Source: an uncultured Flavobacteriales bacterium
GTDB taxonomy: Bacteria; Bacteroidota; Bacteroidia; Flavobacteriales_D; Parvicellaceae
Length of the DNA stretch: 64,000 nucleotides
Direction of reading: 5' to 3'
NCBI GenBank assembly: GCA_913030835.1
Contig: CAJWDP010000005.1
Coordinates: 35,716-99,715 of the forward strand
Part shown: positions 1 through 8,362 of the stretch, piece after piece
How the letters are laid out: each line of letters opens with the position of its first letter
How positions within the stretch are numbered: position 1 is the stretch's first letter
Made by a program: the position numbers and the translations under genes
Notes under the pieces: model-generated
What the model was told of the DNA's origin: nothing
The model's input: the letters and a program-made list of their open reading frames with translations, nothing else
Database searches by the model: none

Positions 1-49
1 CTGAAATTTGTTCACAATACTATCATAGTCAAACTCTAAGAAATTCATG
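1..49 (-). CDS. Partial CDS, N-terminus of unknown protein
   Basis: An open frame starts with ATG at 49-47 on the minus strand and runs off the left edge; only 16 residues (MNFLEFDYDSIVNKFQ) are visible. An AAGGAGAGG stretch lies just upstream of the ATG, unusually close to the classical Shine-Dalgarno sequence for this window, and supports the start. It is divergent from menA. Too little is visible to name a family. Confidence 0.4.
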
Positions 50-232
50 GCTCCTCTCCTTACGTAGAATCCGTAAATTTGTTCCCAAATCAGATCGGTT
101 TTTACTTAATTCAGCAAGCAGTACACAAAGGTTTCTGTTTCCGATTGGTTCTATTGGACGATGCAATGCTAAGGCAAATCCTTCTCTACCATTTTCATCG
201 CTTTTTAATAGAAAGTTACCATCTTTATCAAC

Positions 233-1132
233 ATGAAACTTAAAGCATGGTTTTCTGCATTGCGCTTGCGCACGCTTCCTCTAGCTGTCTCATGCGTTAT
301 TACAGGCGCTGGAATTGCCTGGCAGCAAGATATGTTGAATTGGGAGATAACATCATTAGCCCTGTGCACGACAATATTTTTGCAAATATTATCCAACCTA
401 GCTAACGACTTTGGGGACGGAGTTAAAGGGACTGATAACGATGCCAGAATTGGCCCTACAAGGGCACTCCAGTCAGGTGCAATATCCCAATCTGAAATGA
501 AATTGGGCATCTATGTCTCTGCGTTGATTTCGTTCACTTCAGGTTTATGGCTATTACTGGCTTCACTCCAATTCAATTGGACCTTTTTTATCATGTTATG
601 CATCGGTCTTTTAAGCATCGGGGCAGCAGTAAAATACACCATTGGAAAGAGTGCGTTTGGCTACAAAGGCCTTGGTGATTTATTTGTATTCCTATTTTTT
701 GGACCGGTTGGTGTTTTGGGCACATCCTTCTTACAAATTGGATCATTTGACTGGATGCACTTGTTGCCAGCAGCCTCCATCGGGTTGCTTTGCACCAGTG
801 TTCTAAATCTGAACAATATGCGCGATCATAAGAACGATAAGAATAGCAATAAGAACACAATGGTTGTATACATGGGTTACCGCAACGCGAAACACTATCA
901 CGCCGCACTTACCATTCTACCTATGCTGCTTTTTGGAACGTATGTGCAAATAACTGCAAACAGTTTGAGTTGGACGTATTTTTCAATCCCGTTCTTTGTC
1001 GTCTTACTCGTACTTATTCGAATATATCGCATTCAAAATGAGAAATTGATGGATGGCTACTTGAAAATCCTTGCGCTTACCACCTTTTTCACTTCTGTAA
1101 TTTTTATTCTTTCCTTGGTATTTACTTTTTAA
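233..1132 (+). CDS. menA: 1,4-dihydroxy-2-naphthoate polyprenyltransferase MenA
   Basis: This is a UbiA-family integral membrane prenyltransferase that attaches the polyprenyl chain to 1,4-dihydroxy-2-naphthoate in menaquinone synthesis. It has 299 residues, the usual length, with about eight or nine hydrophobic segments. Both aspartate-rich motifs are present: NDFGD at residues 58-62 and NNMRDHKND at 194-202, which bind the prenyl diphosphate through Mg2+. The N-terminal RLRTLP is typical of MenA rather than UbiA. No other men gene is in view. A minus-strand gene diverges about 180 bases upstream. Confidence 0.93.
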   Translation: MKLKAWFSALRLRTLPLAVSCVITGAGIAWQQDMLNWEITSLALCTTIFLQILSNLANDFGDGVKGTDNDARIGPTRALQSGAISQSEMKLGIYVSALISFTSGLWLLLASLQFNWTFFIMLCIGLLSIGAAVKYTIGKSAFGYKGLGDLFVFLFFGPVGVLGTSFLQIGSFDWMHLLPAASIGLLCTSVLNLNNMRDHKNDKNSNKNTMVVYMGYRNAKHYHAALTILPMLLFGTYVQITANSLSWTYFSIPFFVVLLVLIRIYRIQNEKLMDGYLKILALTTFFTSVIFILSLVFTF

Positions 1133-1141
1133 TTGTAAGGG

Positions 1142-1408
1142 TTAAATTTCTATATCATATTGATCAGAATCATCAACAATTTCAAAATCCAATTTTGACT
1201 TCACCTGCTCTTCCTGCAATCTAAGCGGCAGTTCAACTTTTAACTTATTAATGATCTGCTCACAAATTTCCCTTTCCACCTTATATCGCTTTTTGGATTT
1301 ACTCAAAACAACGTCAGCAAAAAAACTGAATATTCCGCCCTTATGTGCCGTCAATAGCTCATCTACATTTTCTACTTCAAGTTTAATTTTGATTTCCATT
1401 TTGCGCAT
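1142..1408 (-). CDS. Small protein of unknown function
   Basis: About 88 residues, lysine- and glutamate-rich, without signal peptide or membrane segment; no family recognised. The frame is open back to a TTG at 1423, but ATG codons at 1408 and 1399 are more likely starts (MRKMEIKIK). The pattern is a beta strand (KMEIKIKLEV), a helical middle rich in K and E, and an acidic C-terminus ending DQYDIEI. It converges on menA with 9 bases between stop codons. It could be a small cytosolic regulator, but nothing in the sequence shows a role. Confidence 0.55.
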   Translation of the reverse strand: MRKMEIKIKLEVENVDELLTAHKGGIFSFFADVVLSKSKKRYKVEREICEQIINKLKVELPLRLQEEQVKSKLDFEIVDDSDQYDIEI

Positions 1409-1517
1409 TTTATTTGCTTTCAAAACTACCGATATTTTTACATCTCCGTTGCGATCATAGAGTCAATTTTACAACTTTCATTACCTTATGCGCTTGCATT
1501 TGAATTGAATTGAATTC

Positions 1518-2021
1518 ATGATGGAGAGTCAAATAAGGTTAGCAAAGGAAGAAGACCATGATGCGATAGCTCAATTGTTCCGCAGATGCTCTTTAGCAAT
1601 GAGGTCGGAGGGAATTATGCAGTGGAGTGAAGACTACCCGAAACCAACCGAATTAAGTAACGACATCAGTAACGATTCTCTATGGATTTACTTATTGAAT
1701 CAATCCGTTGCGGGAACCATAACAATTAATGGAATTGAACATCCGGAATACAAAAAAGTGAATTGGATTCATTCAAATTTCCAAGTTGTCCACAGACTAG
1801 CTGTACACCCTGAATATCAAAGAAATGGCATTGCCCGAAAGTTAATGCAATTCGCTGAAGAACATTGCGCAAATAGTGGATATACATCCATTCGATTGGA
1901 TACCTTCACCAAAAATCCCGTGAACATAAATTTTTACTCTAAGCTTAATTATGACCAGGTAGGAATGATTTATTTCAAATCCCACACGGAACCATTTGCC
2001 TGCTTTGAAAAACTTCTTTGA
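1518..2021 (+). CDS. GNAT-family N-acetyltransferase
   Basis: A 167-residue single-domain GNAT protein that would transfer an acetyl group from acetyl-CoA to an amine of unknown identity. The acetyl-CoA-binding motif A is clear: VVHRLAVHPEYQRNGIARKL near residues 89-108, with the Q/R-x-x-G-x-A pyrophosphate loop as QRNGIA. The C-terminal NINFYSKLNY matches motif B (N-x-x-x-x-F-Y-x-x-x-G/N-Y). It stands alone, 44 bases ahead of the histidine kinase, so it may share its transcript. Substrate cannot be inferred. Confidence 0.87.
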   Translation: MMESQIRLAKEEDHDAIAQLFRRCSLAMRSEGIMQWSEDYPKPTELSNDISNDSLWIYLLNQSVAGTITINGIEHPEYKKVNWIHSNFQVVHRLAVHPEYQRNGIARKLMQFAEEHCANSGYTSIRLDTFTKNPVNINFYSKLNYDQVGMIYFKSHTEPFACFEKLL

Positions 2022-2065
2022 TTCTAAGAAAAGTTATCGATTATTTTTAAGTATTTTCCCCACCA

Positions 2066-4174
2066 ATGAAAACAGTAGTAACGGGTCTTTTATTCTTTGT
2101 CACATCACTTGTCTATTCTCAATTTGACAACCTCAAAATAGACTCGCTGCTGTCTGAGTTGGATGGTGCCAAAAATAAGCTTGACACCTTGGAAATTGCT
2201 TTTACTCTTTGTGATAATCACGAAAAATTTGATGAAAAAATCGTTTACGCAAAATTTGCCATCGAGATTAGCAAAACCATGCGATCCGGAAAGTTTCTCG
2301 CCCTTGCTTATCAGAATATGTCTGAATTGCATGCTGATAACCTGCACTTTCAAGACGCCATTTCATGGAAATCCATGGAGATCGAAGTATGGGAAAAGTA
2401 CAATTACAAACTCGAACTGGCAGACAGCTACTATGAACTTGCCGAACTGAATGAAAAAATTGGTTCCAGTTCAGATGCTCAAATTGCATTCGAAGAAGCC
2501 CTTGAGATATACGAAAAAATGGATGCTTACAAAGGTGTAGTGCGCGTAAAAAATAGTCTGGGCAAACTTCATAGAAACTTAAATGACCTTGCTAACTCAC
2601 TGGAATTCTATTTTGATGTACTTGATCTTGAAAGAGATCAGGAGATGGATGTTCAGGAAGCAAACACCTTGCTGAACATTGGAGAAATTTATAAGCTCCA
2701 GAAGGATTTTGATCAAGCCCAAAGTTTTTATCAAAAAGCAATAGAAAAGTACAGAGTTGCAAATTCACCGCTTGGAATCGGAAAGACAACCAACAATCTT
2801 GGTAACATTTATCTTCAGAAAGGAGATTTGAATCAAGCGCTAACCTATTACAACAGTGCACTAATTTTATTCATTGAAGCTGGGGAAGAAACGTTAATGG
2901 CCAATGCATACAACGATATCGGTTTGGTTAAAGAATCTCAAAATAAATTTAACGTTGCGCTAAGTAATTTCGAAAAATCTCTAGAGCTTAAATTGCAAAA
3001 CAACTTGATCTACAGTGTTCCCAGCACCTATGCAAACATTGCTTCAGTACACGGAAAACTCGGGAATCGAAAATCGGCAAAATTGTATTTTGACAAAGGC
3101 ATAGACATGGCCAATAAATATGTGATACAAGATGAGCTCGCATATCTGTTCAATAAGAAAGCCGAATATGAAGAGCAAAATGGAAATTTAGGTCAAGCAC
3201 TGGCTTTATTTAAGCAATGTCTACTTTATAAAGACAGTGCAACTAAAAAGGAAAATGCAAGAAGAATAGCCGAGCTTCAAACGATTTATGCGCTGGGAGA
3301 AATAGAGGAAAAAAATGAATTGTTGGAACTTAAAAACCAACTACTAACTAAAGACAAGCTAGACGAAAGAAACAGAAAAGTCCAGCTGCAGGTTGTTATC
3401 TATGGCCTGATCATAATCGTAATTTTAGTTGCACTGCTTCTTGCTAACAACTATAGAAAGCTTAAATACATCAGAAGCATAACCGCTCAATTAAAGGAAA
3501 CCAATGAGGAGTTGACAGAAACTTTAATAAGTAAGGATGAGAAAGAGCTGCTCCTGAAAGAAATCCATCATCGAGTGAAAAACAACCTGCAGGTAATCAG
3601 CAGTTTGATTCGGCTGCAATCATCAAAAGTTGAAAACACGAAAGTTGAAGGACTGTTTCAGGAATGCGAAGTTCGAGTAAAATCCATGGCTTTGGTGCAT
3701 GAGGAACTGTACAGAACGGATGACCTGTCAAGTGTAAATCTAACGGAATACATACGAAAGTTAGGCAATGATTTGCTTGACGCTTACGTAATCGACAAAA
3801 AAATCGGATTCAGCTATGATGTTGGGGTCAGTTTTATGGGAATAGACACCTTAATCCCATTGGGTTTAATGATCAATGAAATAATCAGCAATAGCCTTAA
3901 ACACGGTTTCAAAAACAACGCTATTGAAGACCCTGAAATCTATATAAACATTCAGTTCACGGATCTGAAAGAGTACGAAATGACGATCGGAGACAATGGG
4001 TCAGGCATGTCTGAAGATATCAACTTCGATTTTCCCGAAACGTTAGGTCTGGACCTAATTCTTACTCTAACAGATCAATTGGAAGGGTCAGTAGAGAGAA
4101 TTCCAAAATCCAAAGGCACACACTACCTTGTCAAATTCAAGGATTTGGACATCCGAGGAATTATTCACAAATAA
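2066..4174 (+). CDS. TPR-containing sensor histidine kinase (HisKA_2 type)
   Basis: A 702-residue protein with an N-terminal signal peptide (cleavage after VYSQ, about residue 19), a run of TPR repeats over residues 40-390, one transmembrane segment near 442-464, a short coiled coil and a cytoplasmic kinase module. The dimerisation/phosphoacceptor motif EIHHRVKNNLQ places the likely phosphorylated His at 501, typical of HisKA_2 kinases. The ATPase part shows the N box (NEIISNSLKHGF, Asn604), a G1 box GDNGSGM and a second glycine box GLDLI. The TPR array would lie in the periplasm as the sensor. No response regulator is adjacent, so it is an orphan whose signal is unknown. Confidence 0.88.
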   Translation: MKTVVTGLLFFVTSLVYSQFDNLKIDSLLSELDGAKNKLDTLEIAFTLCDNHEKFDEKIVYAKFAIEISKTMRSGKFLALAYQNMSELHADNLHFQDAISWKSMEIEVWEKYNYKLELADSYYELAELNEKIGSSSDAQIAFEEALEIYEKMDAYKGVVRVKNSLGKLHRNLNDLANSLEFYFDVLDLERDQEMDVQEANTLLNIGEIYKLQKDFDQAQSFYQKAIEKYRVANSPLGIGKTTNNLGNIYLQKGDLNQALTYYNSALILFIEAGEETLMANAYNDIGLVKESQNKFNVALSNFEKSLELKLQNNLIYSVPSTYANIASVHGKLGNRKSAKLYFDKGIDMANKYVIQDELAYLFNKKAEYEEQNGNLGQALALFKQCLLYKDSATKKENARRIAELQTIYALGEIEEKNELLELKNQLLTKDKLDERNRKVQLQVVIYGLIIIVILVALLLANNYRKLKYIRSITAQLKETNEELTETLISKDEKELLLKEIHHRVKNNLQVISSLIRLQSSKVENTKVEGLFQECEVRVKSMALVHEELYRTDDLSSVNLTEYIRKLGNDLLDAYVIDKKIGFSYDVGVSFMGIDTLIPLGLMINEIISNSLKHGFKNNAIEDPEIYINIQFTDLKEYEMTIGDNGSGMSEDINFDFPETLGLDLILTLTDQLEGSVERIPKSKGTHYLVKFKDLDIRGIIHK

Positions 4175-4260
4175 TGAATGTCAATCAGGGTAAAAATCAT
4201 ACTTTGCGGGAACAGATCAAGGATCATACAATTAACAAATAGGGATTACGGTAATAACAA

Positions 4261-6309
4261 ATGAAAGTACAGAATTACATTGAGGGAAAATGGCATGAAG
4301 GAGAGGGCGTAGAACTTGAATTGCACCACGCCATTACAGGTGAGCATTTAGGAACAACATCCAGCCAGGGTATTGATTATATCTCCATAATGAACTATGC
4401 CAAAAATGTAGGTGGACCAGCACTTCGTAAAATGACTTTTCAAGAGCGCGGCAGAATGCTGAAAGCACTTGCCTTGCATTTGATCGGAATCAAAGAAAAG
4501 TTTTATGCATTGAGTTCAGCTACAGGAGCAACAAGAATCGACTCGTGGATTGACATTGAAGGAGGAATTGGCAATTTATTTGCCAATGCATCGCTAAGAA
4601 AACAATTCCCCGACCTACCCTATTACGTCGATGGTGAGGCTGCTCCACTTTCCAAAAACGGCACATTCATTGGTCATCATATCATGGTCCCTAGACAAGG
4701 TGTAGCTATTCATATCAATGCATTTAATTTTCCAATTTGGGGAATGCTCGAAAAAATAGCGGTCAACCTGATGGCAGGAGTTCCGGCTATTGTAAAACCA
4801 TCAGAATTTACTTGCTACCTAACGGAGTTAATGGTAAAAGAAATAGTGGCTTCTAATATACTTCCCGAAGGTTCACTCCAATTGGTATGTGGATTAGGTC
4901 GAGGAATTATTGACCACGTGGACCACAACGACATGATTACGTTTACCGGATCTGCCAAAACAGGTAAAATGCTAAAGGGTCTGCCGCACATCATCGAAAA
5001 CTCCGTTCCATTCAATCTCGAAGCGGATTCCTTAAATGGATGTGTTCTAGGTGAGGATGCTGTTCCCGGCACACCCGAATTTGACTTGTTCATCAAAGAG
5101 GTGCAAAAAGAAATTACGGTCAAAACCGGGCAGAAATGTACCGCTGTCAGAAGAATTTTAGTTCCTGCAAAACTAGTGGAAGATGTGCAGTCAGCTCTTT
5201 CCAAAAGACTGGAAAAAACAGTGATTGGAGACCCGTCTAACGAAGCGGTTCGGATGGGTGCATTGGCAACAAAAACGCAGGTGACTCGAGTGAAGGAAAA
5301 TGTATCCAAGCTATTAGCAGAACAGGCTCTTGTTTATGGAGACCTTGAAAAGTTTGAGGTGGTCGGTGCAGACAAACAAAAGGGAGCGTTCTTTTCTCCC
5401 ATCGTAATGTTGAATGACGACCCGTTTAACAAATTGGCAGCACACAACGTGGAAGCTTTCGGACCCGTATCTACCATTATGCCTTACAATTCGCTTTCTG
5501 ATGCAGTTGAGCTAATCAAGATGGGGAAAGGATCACTCGTAACATCTATTGTTACAGCCAATGATAAACTTGCCCGAGAATTTGTTACTGAAGCCGCTTG
5601 CAGCAACGGAAGAATTTTAGTTCTGAATGAACGATGTGCAAAGGAGAGTACAGGTCATGGTTCTCCAATGCCATTGCTAACACATGGTGGACCGGGCCGC
5701 GCAGGAGGTGGTGAAGAAATGGGGGGAAAACGAGGAATTTTACATTATTTGCAACGTACTGCGATCCAAGGACATCCCCAAACGATTACAGCCATTACAC
5801 AGCGTTTTCAGGTTGGTGCAGATCAACCGGAAGCCAATCCCCATGTCTTCAGACAGCATTTTGAAGAGTTACAGATCGGAGATACTGTTTTTACCCATAA
5901 GCACACCGTTACTGAAGCAGACATTGTCAATTTTGCCAATGTAAGCGGCGACAATTTCTATGCCCATATGGACGCCACGTCATTGGAGGGAACCATTTTC
6001 GAGCAGCGTGTTGCCCACGGTTATTTTGTTCTTTCTAAAGCGGCAGGATTATTCGTTGATCCTATTAAAGGACCGGTACTGCTCAACTATGGTATCGATG
6101 AAGCACGATTTGTTAAACCTGTGTACCCGGGTGCTACATTGGGCGTTAAATTTACCGTGAAAGAAAAGACGGATCAGGAAAAGAGATCGGAGGAGGACAT
6201 TGCCAAAGGAATTGTCCGATTTTTGGTCGATGTTTACGATGAAACAGGTGAGACAGTGGCATTAGCAACTATTCTCACAATGGTGAGAAAGTTGGACCAA
6301 TCCAGCTAA
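4261..6309 (+). CDS. paaZ: PaaZ: oxepin-CoA hydrolase / semialdehyde dehydrogenase
   Basis: A 682-residue two-domain enzyme of the aerobic phenylacetyl-CoA pathway; E. coli PaaZ has almost the same length. The C-terminal MaoC-like hydratase opens the oxepin-CoA ring and the N-terminal aldehyde dehydrogenase oxidises the resulting semialdehyde. Catalytic residues are present: Glu254 (FNLEADS) and nucleophile Cys293 (TGQKCTA) in the dehydrogenase, and the hydratase motif DNFYAHMD at 564-571 with Asp564 and His569. The next gene, an enoyl-CoA hydratase, starts 12 bases downstream, so the two are probably one operon. No paaABCDE or paaK is visible nearby, so the complete pathway cannot be claimed from this window. 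Confidence 0.93.
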   Translation: MKVQNYIEGKWHEGEGVELELHHAITGEHLGTTSSQGIDYISIMNYAKNVGGPALRKMTFQERGRMLKALALHLIGIKEKFYALSSATGATRIDSWIDIEGGIGNLFANASLRKQFPDLPYYVDGEAAPLSKNGTFIGHHIMVPRQGVAIHINAFNFPIWGMLEKIAVNLMAGVPAIVKPSEFTCYLTELMVKEIVASNILPEGSLQLVCGLGRGIIDHVDHNDMITFTGSAKTGKMLKGLPHIIENSVPFNLEADSLNGCVLGEDAVPGTPEFDLFIKEVQKEITVKTGQKCTAVRRILVPAKLVEDVQSALSKRLEKTVIGDPSNEAVRMGALATKTQVTRVKENVSKLLAEQALVYGDLEKFEVVGADKQKGAFFSPIVMLNDDPFNKLAAHNVEAFGPVSTIMPYNSLSDAVELIKMGKGSLVTSIVTANDKLAREFVTEAACSNGRILVLNERCAKESTGHGSPMPLLTHGGPGRAGGGEEMGGKRGILHYLQRTAIQGHPQTITAITQRFQVGADQPEANPHVFRQHFEELQIGDTVFTHKHTVTEADIVNFANVSGDNFYAHMDATSLEGTIFEQRVAHGYFVLSKAAGLFVDPIKGPVLLNYGIDEARFVKPVYPGATLGVKFTVKEKTDQEKRSEEDIAKGIVRFLVDVYDETGETVALATILTMVRKLDQSS

Positions 6310-6321
6310 AATTTTAAGAAT

Positions 6322-7095
6322 ATGAGCAGCGCAATAGAACAAGGAGATATACGTGAGAGTAGCACAGCAAATGGAGTTGCAACCATTGAGTTCTTCCACC
6401 CAATGAGTAATTCTCTTCCGGGACAGCTATTATCTAAACTCACAGAAGCGATAAATAAGGCTGGAAAAGACGACGCTGTTCGTGTCATCCTCTTAAAATC
6501 CTCGGGGGATCGTGCATTTTGTGCCGGTGCTTCTTTTGATGAATTGTCTTCCATAGAAAACCTGGAAGAAGGAAAACAATTTTTTTCCGGCTTTGCCAAC
6601 GTCATCAATGCAGCAAGAAAATGCCCAAAGCTCATTATAGGAAGAGTGCAAGGTAAAGCCGTAGGTGGAGGAGTTGGTTTGGCCAGCGCAGTAGACATTT
6701 GTTTTGCAACCAAATATGCCTCCGTAAAATTATCCGAGCTGGCAGTTGGAATTGGTCCCTTCGTAGTAGGACCGGCAGTGGCTCGCAAAATCGGTATATC
6801 AGCCATGAGCATGCTTGCCATAAATGCTACCGAATGGTATACGGCAGAATGGGCAAGAGAAAAAGGAATTTACTCGGATATTTTCGACAGCGCTGAAGAA
6901 ATGGATGAAGCAATCAAAAAGCTGAGCGATCAATTGTCTCGTTCAAATCCGGAAGCCATGGTTATGCTGAAGAAAACATTTTGGGAAGGGACTGAAAATT
7001 GGGATGAACTTCTTTCAGAACGAGCAGCAATCAGCGGCAAATTGGTTCTTTCAGATTTCACCCGAAATGCGATTGCATCCTTTAAATCAAAATAA
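6322..7095 (+). CDS. Enoyl-CoA hydratase/isomerase family protein
   Basis: A 257-residue crotonase-fold protein acting on a CoA thioester. The oxyanion-hole segments are seen as RAFCAGASFDEL near residue 70 and GKAVGGGVGLASAVDI near 111-126. Of the two glutamates of classic hydratases, the first position is Gly here (GGGVGL instead of GGGCEL) while the second is kept (LSELAVG). That arrangement resembles methylglutaconyl-CoA hydratase-like members more than the standard hydratase. The gene sits 12 bases behind paaZ, which suggests a role in phenylacetate or related CoA-ester degradation (PaaF/PaaG-like step), but leucine degradation is an alternative. Confidence 0.85.
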   Translation: MSSAIEQGDIRESSTANGVATIEFFHPMSNSLPGQLLSKLTEAINKAGKDDAVRVILLKSSGDRAFCAGASFDELSSIENLEEGKQFFSGFANVINAARKCPKLIIGRVQGKAVGGGVGLASAVDICFATKYASVKLSELAVGIGPFVVGPAVARKIGISAMSMLAINATEWYTAEWAREKGIYSDIFDSAEEMDEAIKKLSDQLSRSNPEAMVMLKKTFWEGTENWDELLSERAAISGKLVLSDFTRNAIASFKSK

Positions 7096-7284
7096 GCAGT
7101 CGTCTAATTTCTTTTTGATTATACTATTCATCGCCTTCAATCGTTTAATCTTCAGCTAATCCCAATTGAGCTGTCATTGGTAAACTCAAACGGAACGACG
7201 GTTGGTTGGCTATTGGCAAAGTTCTTATCATTTGTTAATTTCAAACATTGGCATCCCTGATAAAATACACTAGTAAAAGACCAC

Positions 7285-8232
7285 ATGAATAGATTACCTA
7301 AAATAATATCCGTTTTCATTTTATTACTGGGGTGTCATACCTTCAATGCGCAGGAAACGTATTACAATGAAAAGCCCGATAGTATTGCAAAAATTATTAC
7401 GATCAAGGGAACCGTTTATACCGGTTCGATTTTGTCAGATGACGGTAAAATTTTAACCATTGAATCAGCAGAAGTAGGAAAGATCGTCATCGACAAGATT
7501 GACATCAAAAAGATCGAGTACATCAAAAATACTGAACAGAATGCAGATGGATTTAAACTGTCGTTGTATGAATATGGCTTCGCGCCAACTGCATTCAATC
7601 TTCAAAAAAATCAAGTAAGCCTTCAGAATCATTATTTTGCCTATTGGGTTGTTGAATACGGAATAACCGACAACATCAGTATTGACGCCGGTATTACTTA
7701 TCCATTGGTCATGCCCATAAAATTTGGACTTAAAAGTTCAGTAAAGCTTGCCGAAGATCTACGGTTAGGCGTTAAAGCAAATGCATACGTCACAATGGAT
7801 TACTACGGTTTAGGAAGTCATACGAATAACACGTCTACAATAATCACTCCGTTTAGCATGGGTTATAATGCTTCCGGAATGCTTACTATTGGCGATCCGT
7901 CGATCAATTTGACTGTAGGGGGAACATATTACAATTTTGACGCTGATTTAGTTGCAAGCCATATCATGGGTTATGCCTTATTTCTCGGAGGACACAAACA
8001 ATTCAAAGACAAGCTTGGATTGTCCATGGAATTACTTTATTTACAAGACTATACACAGACCTCGCTTTTTTCATTCGGAGTTTTACTCAAGTACTTCAGG
8101 TCCCCTACAAAACTGTTCACTATTGGTCTAGAAACGCCAACTTTTCCGAGAGTCAATGCGTTCAGCACTCATACAGCGACCCAGTATCTGGTTATCCCGC
8201 TACCCTATGTGGGATTTAGAAAATTATTTTAG
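7285..8232 (+). CDS. Secreted, probable outer-membrane beta-barrel protein
   Basis: A 315-residue protein with an N-terminal export signal. Cleavage could be after FNA (residue 22), or the segment LLLGC could act as a lipobox. Residues 35-85 form a small strand-rich domain (ITIKGTVYTGSI...GKIVIDKIDIKKIEYI), followed by alternating hydrophobic/polar strands with many Tyr, Gly and Asn and a C-terminal aromatic residue, as in outer-membrane barrels. No family is recognised with certainty. It appears monocistronic; the 189 bases upstream show no clear promoter to me. Confidence 0.6.
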   Translation: MNRLPKIISVFILLLGCHTFNAQETYYNEKPDSIAKIITIKGTVYTGSILSDDGKILTIESAEVGKIVIDKIDIKKIEYIKNTEQNADGFKLSLYEYGFAPTAFNLQKNQVSLQNHYFAYWVVEYGITDNISIDAGITYPLVMPIKFGLKSSVKLAEDLRLGVKANAYVTMDYYGLGSHTNNTSTIITPFSMGYNASGMLTIGDPSINLTVGGTYYNFDADLVASHIMGYALFLGGHKQFKDKLGLSMELLYLQDYTQTSLFSFGVLLKYFRSPTKLFTIGLETPTFPRVNAFSTHTATQYLVIPLPYVGFRKLF

Positions 8233-8281
8233 ACAAACATCTACCGTATCGGAATTATAAAGGAATCGTTTGAAATTACTA

Positions 8282-8312
8282 TTGTGTAAATTATCCACAT
8301 GAATTACTTTTG
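8282..8312 (+). promoter_or_regulatory. Predicted Bacteroidota-type promoter of the DUF349 gene
   Basis: TTG at 8282-8284, a 20-base spacer and TACTTTTG at 8305-8312 match the TTG-N19..22-TAnnTTTG pattern. The start codon of the downstream gene is at 8363, giving a leader of about 45 bases. The spacer contains a consensus DnaA box. Confidence 0.5.
8291..8299 (+). promoter_or_regulatory. Consensus DnaA-box 9-mer
   Basis: TTATCCACA at 8291-8299 exactly matches the classical strong DnaA box. It lies between the -33 and -7 elements predicted for the DUF349 gene, a position from which a bound protein would affect transcription. A single 9-mer can occur by chance, so DnaA binding is inference. Confidence 0.35.
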
Positions 8313-8362
8313 TCTTCCTTGATTATCGCAGTCAAAATGTGACTACGAAAATGTGAAATGAA

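Noticed and set aside
1498..1517. ATTGA tandem repeat before the GNAT gene
   Set aside because: Only three short units in an AT-rich leader; likely chance.
7096..7284. Search for a small RNA or tRNA in the gap before the gene at 7285
   Set aside because: No cloverleaf, strong hairpin or promoter was found; nothing to report in this gap.
8291..8299. Replication origin suggested by a DnaA box
   Set aside because: Only one 9-mer, no AT-rich unwinding element and no dnaA or dnaN gene nearby.
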